NCBI RefSeq assembly: GCF_900156695.1
Contig: NZ_FTOM01000010.1
Span: forward strand, 23,017 to 87,016
Source of the DNA: Phaeovulum vinaykumarii
GTDB taxonomy: Bacteria; Pseudomonadota; Alphaproteobacteria; Rhodobacterales; Rhodobacteraceae
Reading direction: 5' to 3'
Length of the DNA stretch: 64,000 nt
Shown one piece after another: positions 12,624-21,742 of the stretch. The first letter of the stretch is position 1. Each line of letters begins with the position of its first letter. Both the position numbers and the translations under genes were made by a program. The notes beneath the pieces were generated by a model. That model saw nothing but the letters and a program-made list of their open reading frames with translations, was not told the DNA's origin and searched no databases.

Positions 12624-13475
12624 TCAGCCCCCGTCAGGTCCGTCCGAAAGCGCGTCGGGCTGGCCGGTCGCGCCCGCCCCCGTCGGCAGATCGAGCGGTC
12701 CACCGGGCGCGGGGATCGCCGCACCCGGCGCCGGGTCCGCGGCGGGATCGGCTGGGGCGGCGGGCGCAAGCTCCGGTGCCGGAGCCTCGGCTGGCACGGC
12801 CCCGCGCGGAGAAGCGGCGCCGTCCCCCAGTCGGTCGTTGAGCGCCGAGATCAGTTCGTCGGTGACATCGACTGCATCGGTGGCCACGAAGACTTGCTTG
12901 CGGTCCAGGATGACCACTGCCCCGCGGCGCGCCAGAACCTCGCCCACGGCGGGAAGGGCGGCCTCGATGAAGGCGGCGCGCTCGGCTTCGGCCTGGCGGG
13001 CGATATCGCGGGACTTGGCCTCCTGGGCGCGGCGAATGCCGACGACACGCGCATCAAAGGCGTCGGCGGCGGCGCGGAACTCCTCAGGCGCCATCTCGGC
13101 GCGCCGTTCGGTCAGGCTGCGTTCCTCGGCGGCCAGATCCGCCGAGATGCGCTGGTTCTCGGCCTCGAGATCGCGCAGCCGCGCGCGGGTCTCGGCCAGC
13201 ACGCGCCGGCCCCAGGCGGATTCGCCATAGACCCTGTCGCTGTCGACCGTCAGCACCGGCGACACCGGAATGGCCCGCCCCAGCGGCGAGGTCACCTGCG
13301 GCACGCCAAAGCCAAGGCCGACCTCGGGCGGACGCTCCTGCGCCAGGCCCGGCGCGCCCCCCGCCCCGAGCACCATCCCCGCCAGCGCCAGCGCCGCAAC
13401 GCCGCGCCGCGGCGGCAAGACCTGCACCGCGTGGGCCCGGCCAGGTCTTCCCCTGTCAGGTCCGACGCCGGTCAT
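12624..13475 (-). CDS. OmpH/Skp-like periplasmic chaperone with Pro/Ala-rich tail
   Basis: A 283-residue OmpH/Skp-family protein, a periplasmic chaperone that carries unfolded outer-membrane proteins to BamA. An unusually long basic N-region precedes the hydrophobic signal core ([16 protein letters not shown]) and the likely cleavage after GLAQ. The Skp core has the beta-strand [12 protein letters not shown], a long charged coiled coil (about residues 90-165) and the terminal strands [22 protein letters not shown]. The last 60-70 residues are almost entirely Pro, Ala, Asp and Gly, a disordered tail absent from E. coli Skp (about 160 residues). It follows bamA by four bases, the usual order. 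Confidence 0.88.
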   Translation of the reverse strand: MTGVGPDRGRPGRAHAVQVLPPRRGVAALALAGMVLGAGGAPGLAQERPPEVGLGFGVPQVTSPLGRAIPVSPVLTVDSDRVYGESAWGRRVLAETRARLRDLEAENQRISADLAAEERSLTERRAEMAPEEFRAAADAFDARVVGIRRAQEAKSRDIARQAEAERAAFIEAALPAVGEVLARRGAVVILDRKQVFVATDAVDVTDELISALNDRLGDGAASPRGAVPAEAPAPELAPAAPADPAADPAPGAAIPAPGGPLDLPTGAGATGQPDALSDGPDGG

Positions 13476-13479
13476 GCCC

Positions 13480-15810
13480 TCAGAACCGGGTCGAGATGGT
13501 CAGGTCGAAGTTCTGTTCCTCGTCGTAGTCTTCCTTGACCAGCGCCTTGGCGAAGTTGAAGCGCAGCGGCCCCAGCGGCGTGGTCCAGAAGACCGACACA
13601 CCCGCCGCGGCGCGGGGCTTGAAATCCTCGCTCTGGACGTTGATCCCGCCGGCGGTCGTGCTGAGACCCCAGATCGACCCGACGTCGAAGAATGCCCCGC
13701 CGGTGATGCCGTATTCCTCGGGCAGGCCCAGCGGGAATTCGGCCTCGAAACGGGCGACGGCGTAATAATTCCCGCCCAGCACGTCCTGGTTGGCCGCACC
13801 GATATCGCGCGGGCCGATGCCGCCGGGTTCGAAGCCGCGGATCTTCGAGCCATTCATGAAGCGGTCGATGACGCGGCTGTTGCCCTTCATGAAGCCGATC
13901 GCCCCGGCCTCAAGCTCGGCGCGCAACAGCAGGTCGCGGCTGGCCAGGCGTTTCTCGGCCGAGGCCAGCGCGGTGGTGCGCACCGCCTGCACATCGCCCC
14001 CCATCCCCAAGAGATCCTGCGACACCTGAAGCAGCACGCCCGCATCCGGGTTGAGCCCGGTCTTGCGGGTGTCATAGCTCACCGTATAGCCCAGCCCCGA
14101 GGACCACAGCGCCCCGATCTCGTTGGTCAGGATCGGCGAGGAGCCGGCATTGACCGACACGAGGTCGTCATAGGACAGCGTATAGCGCAGCTCGAGCCGG
14201 GTCCGTTCCGACACCGGGAATTCGATCGAGGGCGTGATCCCGCCCATCCGGGTCGAGAAATCGGTGCCCGAGGAATCGTCCGAGGTGTTGTAATAGGCGT
14301 TGAACTTGAACTTCAGGTCGCGGCCCAGGAAATAGGGCTCGATGAAGGTCAGCGAGTTCTTCTGGTCATCCGAGCTGGTGCCGATGCTCAGCCCCAGATA
14401 TTGCCCGCGCCCCAGCAGGTTCGATTCCTGAAGCGAAACGTTGACACCGAAGCCCGAATTGACCCCATAGGACGCCCCGAAGGCCAGCGACCCGGTGGGC
14501 TGTTCCTCGAGATTGACGTCGACGATCACCTTGTCGGAGGTCGAACCGGGGCGCGACTGCACGTCGACATTCGAGAAATAGCGCAGCGCGCGCAGCCGGT
14601 CGGCGGCCTCGCGGATCTCGCGCGGGTTGAAGGGATCGCCTTCGACGCTGCGGAACTGGCGGCGCACCACCCGGTCCAGCGTGGTGACATTGCCTTCGAT
14701 GTCGATGCGTTCGACAAAGACCCGCGGCCCGCGCGACAGCACGAATTCCACGTCCAGCGTCTGGGTCTCGGGGTGGCGGGTGATGCGCGGCTCGACCCGA
14801 AGGAAGTTGATGCCGCGCTGAAGCGCCAGCGCCTCCATGCGCGAGATCGAATTGTCGATGGCCAGCGGCGAATAGGTCACGCCCGGCTTGATCTTGAGCG
14901 CGGCCTGGAAATCCCCGGCCGGCACGCCCTCGATCTCGGAACGGGTGGTGATCCGCCCCAGCGCATATTTCTGACCCTCGTGGATCTTGAAATTCAGGAA
15001 GAAGCCATCGCGCGAGCGAGCCATTTCCGAGGACACGCCCTGAACCTCGGCGTCGATATAGCCGCGGGCGCGGTAGAAATCGACCAGAAGCTTGCGGTCG
15101 AACTCGATGCGCTCGGGCACGAAGGTGTCGCGGCTGATGATGGCGCGGAAGATGCCGGCCTGCTTGGAGTCGAGCACGCGGCGCAGGCGGCTGTCGGAAT
15201 AGGCGCGGTTGCCGGTGAAGGAGATGCGCTCGACCTCGCTCACCCGGCCCTCGCGGATCTCGAAGGCGATATCGACGCGGTTGCCGGCGCGCCGGATCAC
15301 CTTGGGATCGACGCGCGCGGCCAGCCGCCCGGTCTGGGCATAGGCATCGGCGATGCTCTGGGCGTCGGCCTCGAGCTGCGAGGGCGAGAAGACGCGGCGC
15401 GGCGCGATCTTGATGATCCCCTGAAGATCCTCGTCCTTGATGCGCTTGTTGCCCTCGAAGGCGACGCGGCTGACGGTGGGATATTCGGCCAGGCGGATGA
15501 CAAGGCGCCCGCCCTGCGGCACCAGTTCGACGCGTTCGAACAGACCCGAATCCTTGAGGCGCTGATAGGCGTCGTTGAGCGCGCCGCCCGACAGCTGTTC
15601 CCCGCGCGCGATCCCGGCCAGCGACAGGACCGTGGCCGGTTCGATCCGCTCCAGCCCCTCGATCGACACCTGATCGAAGCGGAAATTCTGTGCCAGCGCC
15701 GGCAGCGGCGCCGCCACGAGGCCGGCCAGCGCAAGCGACAGCGTCGCGCTGCGAAGACTGACCGTCGCGGGGGTTTTCCGCGATTTCGAACCCTGCCCAC
15801 CGACCGTCAT
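13480..15810 (-). CDS. bamA: Outer membrane protein assembly factor BamA
   Basis: A 776-residue BamA, the essential outer-membrane insertase. A signal peptide (LSLALAGLVAAPLPALAQ) is followed by five POTRA domains (from about residue 40, first NFRFDQVSIEGLERIEPATV) and a 16-strand barrel ending in aromatic F as its last residue (LTISTRF), the normal barrel signal. The barrel VRGF-type loop motif is seen as IRGFEPGGIGPR. The frame is open to 15846, but a promoter -10 element at 15849-15854 leaves no room for that start; the ATG at 15810, with GGAG upstream, is preferred. It is followed by ompH, fabZ and lpx genes. Confidence 0.95.
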   Translation of the reverse strand: MTVGGQGSKSRKTPATVSLRSATLSLALAGLVAAPLPALAQNFRFDQVSIEGLERIEPATVLSLAGIARGEQLSGGALNDAYQRLKDSGLFERVELVPQGGRLVIRLAEYPTVSRVAFEGNKRIKDEDLQGIIKIAPRRVFSPSQLEADAQSIADAYAQTGRLAARVDPKVIRRAGNRVDIAFEIREGRVSEVERISFTGNRAYSDSRLRRVLDSKQAGIFRAIISRDTFVPERIEFDRKLLVDFYRARGYIDAEVQGVSSEMARSRDGFFLNFKIHEGQKYALGRITTRSEIEGVPAGDFQAALKIKPGVTYSPLAIDNSISRMEALALQRGINFLRVEPRITRHPETQTLDVEFVLSRGPRVFVERIDIEGNVTTLDRVVRRQFRSVEGDPFNPREIREAADRLRALRYFSNVDVQSRPGSTSDKVIVDVNLEEQPTGSLAFGASYGVNSGFGVNVSLQESNLLGRGQYLGLSIGTSSDDQKNSLTFIEPYFLGRDLKFKFNAYYNTSDDSSGTDFSTRMGGITPSIEFPVSERTRLELRYTLSYDDLVSVNAGSSPILTNEIGALWSSGLGYTVSYDTRKTGLNPDAGVLLQVSQDLLGMGGDVQAVRTTALASAEKRLASRDLLLRAELEAGAIGFMKGNSRVIDRFMNGSKIRGFEPGGIGPRDIGAANQDVLGGNYYAVARFEAEFPLGLPEEYGITGGAFFDVGSIWGLSTTAGGINVQSEDFKPRAAAGVSVFWTTPLGPLRFNFAKALVKEDYDEEQNFDLTISTRF

Positions 15811-15848
15811 GCGCCACTCCAGATCAGATCGTGAAATCTTCGTCAAAG

Positions 15849-15877
15849 TGAGTAGCGGGAAAGCGCAGCCTTGTCAA
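15849..15877 (-). promoter_or_regulatory. Internal promoter for bamA-ompH-fabZ-lpxAIB
   Basis: On the minus strand a consensus -35 TTGACA (15877-15872) and a -10 TACTCA (15854-15849) are separated by 17 bases. The expected start of transcription falls just upstream of the bamA ATG at 15810, giving a short leader. It would let the outer-membrane half of the operon be expressed separately from the pyrH-rseP half. Confidence 0.65.
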
Positions 15878-16130
15878 AACACCCGAGGCCGCGCCGCGCC
15901 CCTTTCCGAGCGCGTCGAACCACCTCGGGCCACAAGGACTTGCGCCGTTCAGGTCGTGTGACGCTTTAACTGGTGAATGCACCCGCAGCAGGCCCGCGGC
16001 CGGGCCGACATGACAAGGGCGCCCTCCGAAGGGGACGCCCGGACATTTCGCACCGCGTCGAAAGCGGCGTCAGGGGCCGCGAAGCCCTTGCAAATCTGCG
16101 GTTTCAGGCCGCGCCGCGCGGGGCAGAAGG
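15878..16130. other. Intergenic region upstream of the bamA promoter
   Basis: No gene seen. It contains a GGGCG...CGCCC imperfect inverted repeat near 16018-16046 that may end the small minus-strand gene at 16131, but without a clear T-run. No RNA gene recognised. Confidence 0.4.
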
Positions 16131-16316
16131 TCAGGGGCGCTGGATCATGTAGGGCGCGGCATCGCGCAGGGCGGCAATCTCGCCGGCGACCCAGCCGGCC
16201 GAGACAAGCGCCACCGCAATGGCCAGCGGCAGGAAAAGACGGTCGAGCCCCAGTTCGAGGATGAAGGCCAGACCGCCCTCGTGAACCTTCATCTTTTCCA
16301 GTCCGATCCCGTGCAT
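16131..16316 (-). CDS. Possible 61-residue membrane protein between rseP and bamA
   Basis: Not recognised. The frame starts MHGIGLEKMK and contains one strongly hydrophobic stretch (LFLPLAIAVALVSAGWVAGE, about residues 27-46), then a short polar tail. A good ribosome binding site (AAGGGGGA) lies six bases before the ATG, which is the main support. It is on the same strand as rseP and bamA, in a place where these two genes are normally adjacent. A TTAA-N7-TTACC sequence at 16423-16438 upstream resembles a CtrA box (8 of 9). It could be a small inner-membrane protein or a chance frame. Confidence 0.5.
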   Translation of the reverse strand: MHGIGLEKMKVHEGGLAFILELGLDRLFLPLAIAVALVSAGWVAGEIAALRDAAPYMIQRP

Positions 16317-16493
16317 CTCGAATCCCCCTTGGCGCCTTGCTTGCCAGCGATTCCCCCGACGCCCTGATTAGAACGGGTTTATGGCCGAATTGGGGCAGGC
16401 CGCAGAGAATGGGCCATCATCCTTAACGAAGCCTTACCAAAACACCACCGGGCCAAGCGTCGCGCCGCGGGCGGACGGGGATCGCCCGCAGGA

Positions 16494-17849
16494 TCACGGG
16501 CAGAAGAGATCGTTGGTCAGACCAAAGGCCGTCATCGTCAGGATCAGCGCCAGACCGGCGGTGGTCAGGAAACCCAGCACCCGGTTCGAGGGCGCGCGGC
16601 CGGTGATCGCCTCCCAGGCGTGGAAGATCAGATGGCCCCCGTCCAGCACCGGGATCGGGAACAGGTTGAGAAGCCCCACCGCCGCCGACAGCACCCCGAT
16701 GAACCAGACGAAGTTCTGCGCCCCCGTCGCCGCCGCCGACCCCGAGGTTTCGGCAATGCCCAGCGGTCCGCGCAGGTTGCACGTCGAGATCGCGCCGGTG
16801 ATCATGTGCCACAGCCCCGACAACGACGAGGTGATGACGAAGCTCAATTCGCCCGTGGCCTTGCCGAGCGCCTCGATCACGCCGGTGGGGCGCGTCGCCG
16901 GGTCGAAGAAATAGCCCCCCGTCGCGCCGATGATCCAGCGCGTCTCGAACCCCCCCGAGCGCAGCGGCAGATCGGTCGACCGCGGCGTCAGCGTGCGTTC
17001 GAACACCGTGCCCGTGCCGTCTTCGCCGGGGCGCCAGACCTCAAGCGCGACGGGCGTGCCCGCGGCCGCGTTCACGACGCGTTGCAGGTCGGAAAAGGTC
17101 GATAATTCGATCCCGTTGGCCGCCAGGAGCACATCGCCCTTGGCCAGCTCGGCCTCGACCGCGGCCGAGCCCGGCGCAACACCGCCCAGCCGCGGCGGCG
17201 ACACCGGCGGCCCCGTCACGACCAGCCGCGCGCCGTCGCGCTCGACCTCATAGGTCATGGTGCGCGTGCCTGCGGGCGGGCTCAGCAGCGCGTCGAGATC
17301 GGCATAGCTTGCAACCGCCCGCCCCTCGGCGCCCACGATCACGTCGCCCGCCTGCACGCCCCCCGCCCCCTGCGGCAGCGCATGAAGCCCGCCGACAGTG
17401 GGTTGCGTGACCGCCGTGCCCGAGGCGATGTAGACCCCGGCAAAGACCACGATCGCCAGGATGAAATTGGCCACCGGCCCCGCCGCGACCGTGGCCGCCC
17501 GCGCCCAGAGCGGCGCACCATGCAGCGACTGGCGGCGCGTCTGTGCGTCCATCCCGTCCATGCTGGCGGCATCGGCGCTGGCCGAGGCGGCATTGGCGTC
17601 GCCCAGGAACTTGACGTAACCGCCGAACGGAAAGGCCGCCACCTGCCAGCGCGTGCCATGCCGGTCCACCCGCGAGAAGAGCCGCGGCCCGAAGCCGATC
17701 GAGAAGACCTCGGCGCGGATGCCCGACCACCGGCCCACGATGTAATGGCCGAATTCGTGCACCGTCACGATGATCGACAGCGCCACGACAAAGGCGGCGA
17801 TCGTGAGGCCAAGATCACCGAAATCGGGCAGGAGACTTGCAAGGTCCAA
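16494..17849 (-). CDS. rseP: RIP metalloprotease RseP (site-2 protease)
   Basis: A 451-residue intramembrane zinc protease of the RseP family, which in E. coli cleaves anti-sigma factor RseA in the membrane and clears signal-peptide remnants. The zinc motif HEFGH is in the first membrane segment (about residues 31-35); the second zinc ligand region is close to the C-terminus (FPIPVLDGGHLIF, the NxxPxxxLDG-type motif). Two PDZ domains lie between (GGLHALPQGAGGVQAGDVIVG and LGGVAPGSAAVEAELAKGD). Hydrophobic segments flank both. It follows dxr by three bases. Confidence 0.95.
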   Translation of the reverse strand: MDLASLLPDFGDLGLTIAAFVVALSIIVTVHEFGHYIVGRWSGIRAEVFSIGFGPRLFSRVDRHGTRWQVAAFPFGGYVKFLGDANAASASADAASMDGMDAQTRRQSLHGAPLWARAATVAAGPVANFILAIVVFAGVYIASGTAVTQPTVGGLHALPQGAGGVQAGDVIVGAEGRAVASYADLDALLSPPAGTRTMTYEVERDGARLVVTGPPVSPPRLGGVAPGSAAVEAELAKGDVLLAANGIELSTFSDLQRVVNAAAGTPVALEVWRPGEDGTGTVFERTLTPRSTDLPLRSGGFETRWIIGATGGYFFDPATRPTGVIEALGKATGELSFVITSSLSGLWHMITGAISTCNLRGPLGIAETSGSAAATGAQNFVWFIGVLSAAVGLLNLFPIPVLDGGHLIFHAWEAITGRAPSNRVLGFLTTAGLALILTMTAFGLTNDLFCP

Positions 17850-17852
17850 GAT

Positions 17853-19037
17853 TTATTTCCTCATCCGCGCGATGTGTCCCGCAGCGATATGGCGCGCCTC
17901 GGCGTCCCATCCAAGCACATCGTCGAGAGTTTTCGGCAAGGCGGCAAAACCCGGCCGACCCGCGGCCTCGGAAAGCGTCGCCTCGACCACCGCCGTCATG
18001 TCGAGAAAGCCGATGCGCCCGGCGATGAAGGCATCAAGCGCGGCTTCCTTGGCGGCGTTGAAGGTGGCCCCTGCCATGCCGCGCGCGGCCATCACCTCGC
18101 GCGCCAGACGCAGCGCGGGGAAACGTTCGAGATCGGGCGCGATGAAGGTCATCTGCGCCACCTGCGCCAGATCGAGCCGCGCCACCGGCAGATCCGCGCG
18201 CGCCGGCCAGTTCAGCGCATAGCCGATCGCATGGCGCATGTCGGGCGCCCCCATATGCGCCATCAGCGCCCCGTCGACAAAGCCGACGATCGCGTGGATC
18301 AGCGATTGCGGGTGGACGATGGCTTCGATCCTGTCGGGGTCGATGCCGAAATATTCCCGCGTTTCAATCAGTTCCAGCGCCTTGTTGAACATCGAGGCCG
18401 AATCGATCGTGATGCGCTGCCCCATCGCCCAATTGGGATGGGTCGAGGCCTCGGCGACCGTCGCCGTCGCCAGCCGCTCAAGCGGCCAGTCGCGGAACGC
18501 CCCCCCCGAGGCGGTGATGATGACGCGCTCGACCTCTTCGATGCGCTCGCCGACAAGGCCCTGGAAGACGGCGGAATGTTCGCTGTCGACGGGCAGGATG
18601 CGCGCACCGTGGGCGGCGGCCTCGGACAGGAGGAGCGGCCCCGCCGTCACCAGGCTTTCCTTGTTGGCCAGCGCCAGCGTGGTGCCATGGCGCAGCGCGC
18701 GGAAACCGGGCGCAAGACCCGCGGCACCGACGATCCCCGACATGATCCAGTCGGCCGGCCGGTCGGCGGCCTCGAGAAGCGCGTTGGGGCCGGCCGCGGC
18801 CTCGATGCCGCTGCCCTGAAGTGCCGCACGCAGGTCGGGAAGCGCGTCCTCGTAGGCGGTCACGGCGACCTCGGCCCCCAGCGCGCGCGCCTGTTCGGCC
18901 AGCCGCGCCACCTGCCGCCCGCCGGTCAGGGCCACGACGTCATAGGTTTCGCGCCCGCCCTGGCGCATCAGCAGATCAAAGGTGCTTTCCCCGATCGAGC
19001 CGGTGGCGCCGAAGACGGTAATCTTGCGTTTCGTCAT
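17853..19037 (-). CDS. dxr: 1-deoxy-D-xylulose 5-phosphate reductoisomerase
   Basis: A 394-residue Dxr (IspC), converting 1-deoxyxylulose 5-phosphate to methylerythritol phosphate with NADPH and a divalent metal, the first committed step of the non-mevalonate isoprenoid pathway. The NADPH motif is GATGSIGESTFDL (residues 9-21). Metal and substrate motifs are present: LANKESLVTAG, PVDSEHSAVFQGL, the flexible-loop tryptophan in HPNWAMGQRITIDSA, and NKALELIE. The open frame extends far upstream within cdsA; the ATG at 19037, five bases after the cdsA stop, gives the standard length. Confidence 0.97.
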   Translation of the reverse strand: MTKRKITVFGATGSIGESTFDLLMRQGGRETYDVVALTGGRQVARLAEQARALGAEVAVTAYEDALPDLRAALQGSGIEAAAGPNALLEAADRPADWIMSGIVGAAGLAPGFRALRHGTTLALANKESLVTAGPLLLSEAAAHGARILPVDSEHSAVFQGLVGERIEEVERVIITASGGAFRDWPLERLATATVAEASTHPNWAMGQRITIDSASMFNKALELIETREYFGIDPDRIEAIVHPQSLIHAIVGFVDGALMAHMGAPDMRHAIGYALNWPARADLPVARLDLAQVAQMTFIAPDLERFPALRLAREVMAARGMAGATFNAAKEAALDAFIAGRIGFLDMTAVVEATLSEAAGRPGFAALPKTLDDVLGWDAEARHIAAGHIARMRK

Positions 19038-19042
19038 CTCTC

Positions 19043-19936
19043 TCACATCCCTCCGCCGGGCAGGGGCAGCGGCACGACAAGGCCGAGCACCATGACCGCC
19101 ACCACCGCGCCCGCAAGCGCGTCGAACCTGTCCATCACCCCGCCATGGCCGGGGATCAGGCCGGAACTGTCCTTGACCCCCGCGCGGCGCTTGATGGCGC
19201 TTTCGGCGATGTCCCCCATCTGGCCGGCGAAGGCAACCGCGACCGACAGCACGGCCAGCGCGCCGGGGGCGGCGGTCCCGCCCGTGGCGCGGTCGATCCC
19301 GGCCACCAGAAGCCCGACGATCGCCGCCGCGACCCAGCCCGCGACCGTGCCCGACCAGGTCTTCTTGGGGCTGACGCGCGGCCAGAACCTGGGCCCGCCA
19401 AAGCGGCGCCCGGCGAAATAACCCGCCACATCCGAGGCCACGACCACCGCAACAAGCCACAGGATCGACAAAAGGCCCGCGCCGTCGCGCAGCACCACCA
19501 TACCGTAGCCGGTCAGCATCACCGCCAGCGCATAGAGACCCACGATCCCGCGGTCGCGCCGCGGCCGGGCCAGCGCAACCAGCCCCGGCACCGCCAGCGC
19601 CGGGAGCGCATAAGCCGCGCCATCCAGCGCCAGCACCCCGGCCAGAACCCCGGCCGCCAGCGCCCCCAGCGCCCCGGCTTCGACCCGCCGCCCCGGCGCG
19701 GTCATCGCGCAAAGCTCGTAGATCATCGCCCCCGCAACCAGCAGCGCAAGCGCCTGGAACCACGCCCCGCCCGCCGCGATCGCGCCCCCGCCCAGGGCCA
19801 GCATCACCAGCCCCGACGCCGTGCGCGCGCGCAGATCGCCCCAGTTCGGGGCCTTGCCCGCGTTCGGGGCGTTCTGCGGGGGCGTGTCGTTCTGCGGGGG
19901 CGTGTCGGGGCTCTTGTCCTGGCGGGTCTCGTTCAT
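19043..19936 (-). CDS. cdsA: Phosphatidate cytidylyltransferase CdsA
   Basis: A 297-residue integral membrane enzyme making CDP-diacylglycerol from phosphatidate and CTP. The CDP-alcohol signature is at the C-terminus (S-x-IKRRAGVKDSSGLIPGHGG, then VMDRFDAL with the metal-binding Asp). About eight hydrophobic segments are visible from residue 40 on. The first 30 residues are polar and contain a doubled peptide TPPQN-D-TPPQN, encoded by an 18-bp tandem duplication. It overlaps uppS by four bases (ATGA) and precedes dxr by five. Function certain, N-terminal extension variable. Confidence 0.95.
   Translation of the reverse strand: MNETRQDKSPDTPPQNDTPPQNAPNAGKAPNWGDLRARTASGLVMLALGGGAIAAGGAWFQALALLVAGAMIYELCAMTAPGRRVEAGALGALAAGVLAGVLALDGAAYALPALAVPGLVALARPRRDRGIVGLYALAVMLTGYGMVVLRDGAGLLSILWLVAVVVASDVAGYFAGRRFGGPRFWPRVSPKKTWSGTVAGWVAAAIVGLLVAGIDRATGGTAAPGALAVLSVAVAFAGQMGDIAESAIKRRAGVKDSSGLIPGHGGVMDRFDALAGAVVAVMVLGLVVPLPLPGGGM
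19869..19904 (-). repeat. 18-bp tandem duplication inside cdsA
   Basis: Two adjacent copies of an 18-base unit (containing GTTCTGCGGGGGCGTGTC in plus-strand reading) encode the doubled peptide near the CdsA N-terminus. It keeps the frame and lies in a polar, non-catalytic part. Confidence 0.6.
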
Positions 19937-20898
19937 CGGGTCTTCGCGCCTCCGAACCGGCGTTCGCGCGCGGCGAAACGCGCAAGGATCTGTTGCAGTT
20001 CCTCGGGCGAGAAATCCGGCCAGAGGGTCGGGGTGAACTCGTATTCGGAATAGGCGGCCTGCCAGGGCAGGAAGTTCGAGCTGCGCAATTCGCCCGAGGT
20101 GCGGATCACCAGATCGGGGTCGGGCTGGCCCACGGTGTCAAGGCCCGCCGCCAGCGCCGCGAAGTCGATCTCGTCGGGGGCCAGCCGCCCGGCGGCCACC
20201 TCGCGCGCAAGGCGGCGCGCGGCGCGCACGATCTCGTCGCGGCCGCCGTAATTGATGGCCACCGTCAGGTTCAGCCGGGTGTTGGCGGCGGTGCGGTGCT
20301 CGATGCCGGTCATCAGGTCGCGCAGGCGCCGGTCCAGCTGGCTGCGGTCGCCGATGAAGCGCATCCGCACGCCTTCCTTGGACAATTCGTCGGCTTCCTT
20401 GCGGATATAACGCGCGAAAAGCCCCATCAGCCCCACGACTTCCTCGCGCGAGCGGCGCCAGTTCTCGGTCGAGAAGGCATAGATGGTCAGCCATTCGACG
20501 CCCATGTCCGGGCAGGCGCGCACCACCTGCTTGACGCGCTCGGCGCCGCGGCGGTGCCCGACCAGGCGCGGCCAGCCGCGCTCGCGCGCCCAGCGGCCGT
20601 TGCCGTCCATGATGATGGCGACATGGCGCGGCGCACCCGCACCGCCGGCGCCCTGCGGCACGCCGGAACCCGCGGCCAGGATACGCGCCGCGGCCTCGGC
20701 GGCTTCCTCGGGGGTGGCGGGGCCCTCGCCGCAGGGGGCGGGGTCGTCCGAGCCGTCCCCCGTTACCAGATCGGAGACGGCGCCCAGCAATGCCGCGCGC
20801 TCATCGGCGGGGACATCGCCCCCGCAGGGGGGTGCGGGAAGATCGTCGGCCGCGATGGCGGCAGCCCCGTCCCTGCCCGCTGTCTTGCCTGCCGTCAT
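19933..20898 (-). CDS. uppS: Undecaprenyl diphosphate synthase UppS with N-terminal extension
   Basis: A 321-residue cis-prenyltransferase making undecaprenyl diphosphate, the lipid carrier for peptidoglycan and O-antigen. The catalytic region starts HVAIIMDGNGRWA, with Asp at about residue 98; further motifs are HRRGAERVKQVV, YAFSTENWRR, and the C-terminal DLVIRTSGELRSSNFLPWQ and FTPTLWPDF. E. coli UppS is about 250 residues with this Asp near 26, so about 70 extra residues, rich in Ala, Asp, Gly and Pro, precede it here. I choose the ATG at 20898 (GGAAAGG upstream); a start nearer the catalytic domain cannot be excluded. It overlaps cdsA. Confidence 0.92.
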   Translation of the reverse strand: MTAGKTAGRDGAAAIAADDLPAPPCGGDVPADERAALLGAVSDLVTGDGSDDPAPCGEGPATPEEAAEAAARILAAGSGVPQGAGGAGAPRHVAIIMDGNGRWARERGWPRLVGHRRGAERVKQVVRACPDMGVEWLTIYAFSTENWRRSREEVVGLMGLFARYIRKEADELSKEGVRMRFIGDRSQLDRRLRDLMTGIEHRTAANTRLNLTVAINYGGRDEIVRAARRLAREVAAGRLAPDEIDFAALAAGLDTVGQPDPDLVIRTSGELRSSNFLPWQAAYSEYEFTPTLWPDFSPEELQQILARFAARERRFGGAKTR

Positions 20899-20994
20899 GG
20901 CGCGCCCTTTCCGCCCTTCGTCCCTGCCATCGCGCGTCCGCATCGCCGGGGGGCGCGCGAAGACGGCGCCCCCGGCCCAAAGCCTTGCGGCAGA

Positions 20995-21558
20995 TCAGAC
21001 CTGCATGATCTCGGCCTGCTTGGCCTCGAGCGCCTTGTCGACGCCGGCGATCATGCGGTCGGTCAGCGCCTGCACCTCGTCGGTCCAGAACTTCTGATCG
21101 TCCTCGGACATGCCGCCGGTCTTGGCCTTCTTGATCTGGTCCATGCCGTCGCGGCGCACGTTGCGAATCGCCACGCGCGCATGTTCGGCATATTGGGCGG
21201 CCACGCGCGTCAGCTCGCGGCGGCGTTCCTCGTTCAGTTCCGGGATCGGCAGCATGATGATGGTGCCGTTGGTCTGCGGGTTGATGCCCAGGCCGGATTC
21301 GCGGATGGCCTTCTCGACCTTGTTCACCAGCCCCTTGTCCCAGACGTTGACGGTGACCATGCGCGGCTCGGGCACGTTGATCGTGCCGACCTGGTTGATG
21401 GGGGTCATCGAGCCATAGGCATCCACCATCACCGGGTCCACGATCGAGGCCGAGGCCCGCCCCGTGCGCAGGCTTGCGAATTCATGCTTGAGCGCGACCA
21501 TGGCCCCTTCCATGCGGCGCTCGAGGTCATCGATGTCGATCTCGATTTCGTCGGACAT
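20995..21558 (-). CDS. frr: Ribosome recycling factor
   Basis: A 187-residue RRF, which with EF-G splits post-termination ribosomes. The three-helix bundle and beta-domain are complete: [22 protein letters not shown] with the conserved RTGRA, the central [18 protein letters not shown], and the C-terminal helix [16 protein letters not shown]. The frame is open far upstream, but the ATG at 21558 gives the standard length and N-terminus [18 protein letters not shown]. It lies between pyrH (184 bases away) and uppS (96 bases). Confidence 0.97.
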   Translation of the reverse strand: MSDEIEIDIDDLERRMEGAMVALKHEFASLRTGRASASIVDPVMVDAYGSMTPINQVGTINVPEPRMVTVNVWDKGLVNKVEKAIRESGLGINPQTNGTIIMLPIPELNEERRRELTRVAAQYAEHARVAIRNVRRDGMDQIKKAKTGGMSEDDQKFWTDEVQALTDRMIAGVDKALEAKQAEIMQV

Positions 21559-21742
21559 ATCTGCGTTTTCCGTCTTGTTGTCGCGGTTCGGGGGGCGCGC
21601 GGGCAAGGCATGCCCCGATCGCGCCCGTTCTAGCCGCTTTGTCATGCGAAAGATAGTCGGCGCAGGCGCGCAGGGCGCATGGGGCGCGCGCGCGCGGGGG
21701 GACATGCGGCCCCCATGCGCCCGCGGCCCGTGCCTTGCCCTC

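Noticed and set aside
15811..15846. An earlier bamA start at 15846
   Set aside because: The promoter -10 element lies three bases upstream, so the codon would be at or before the transcription start.
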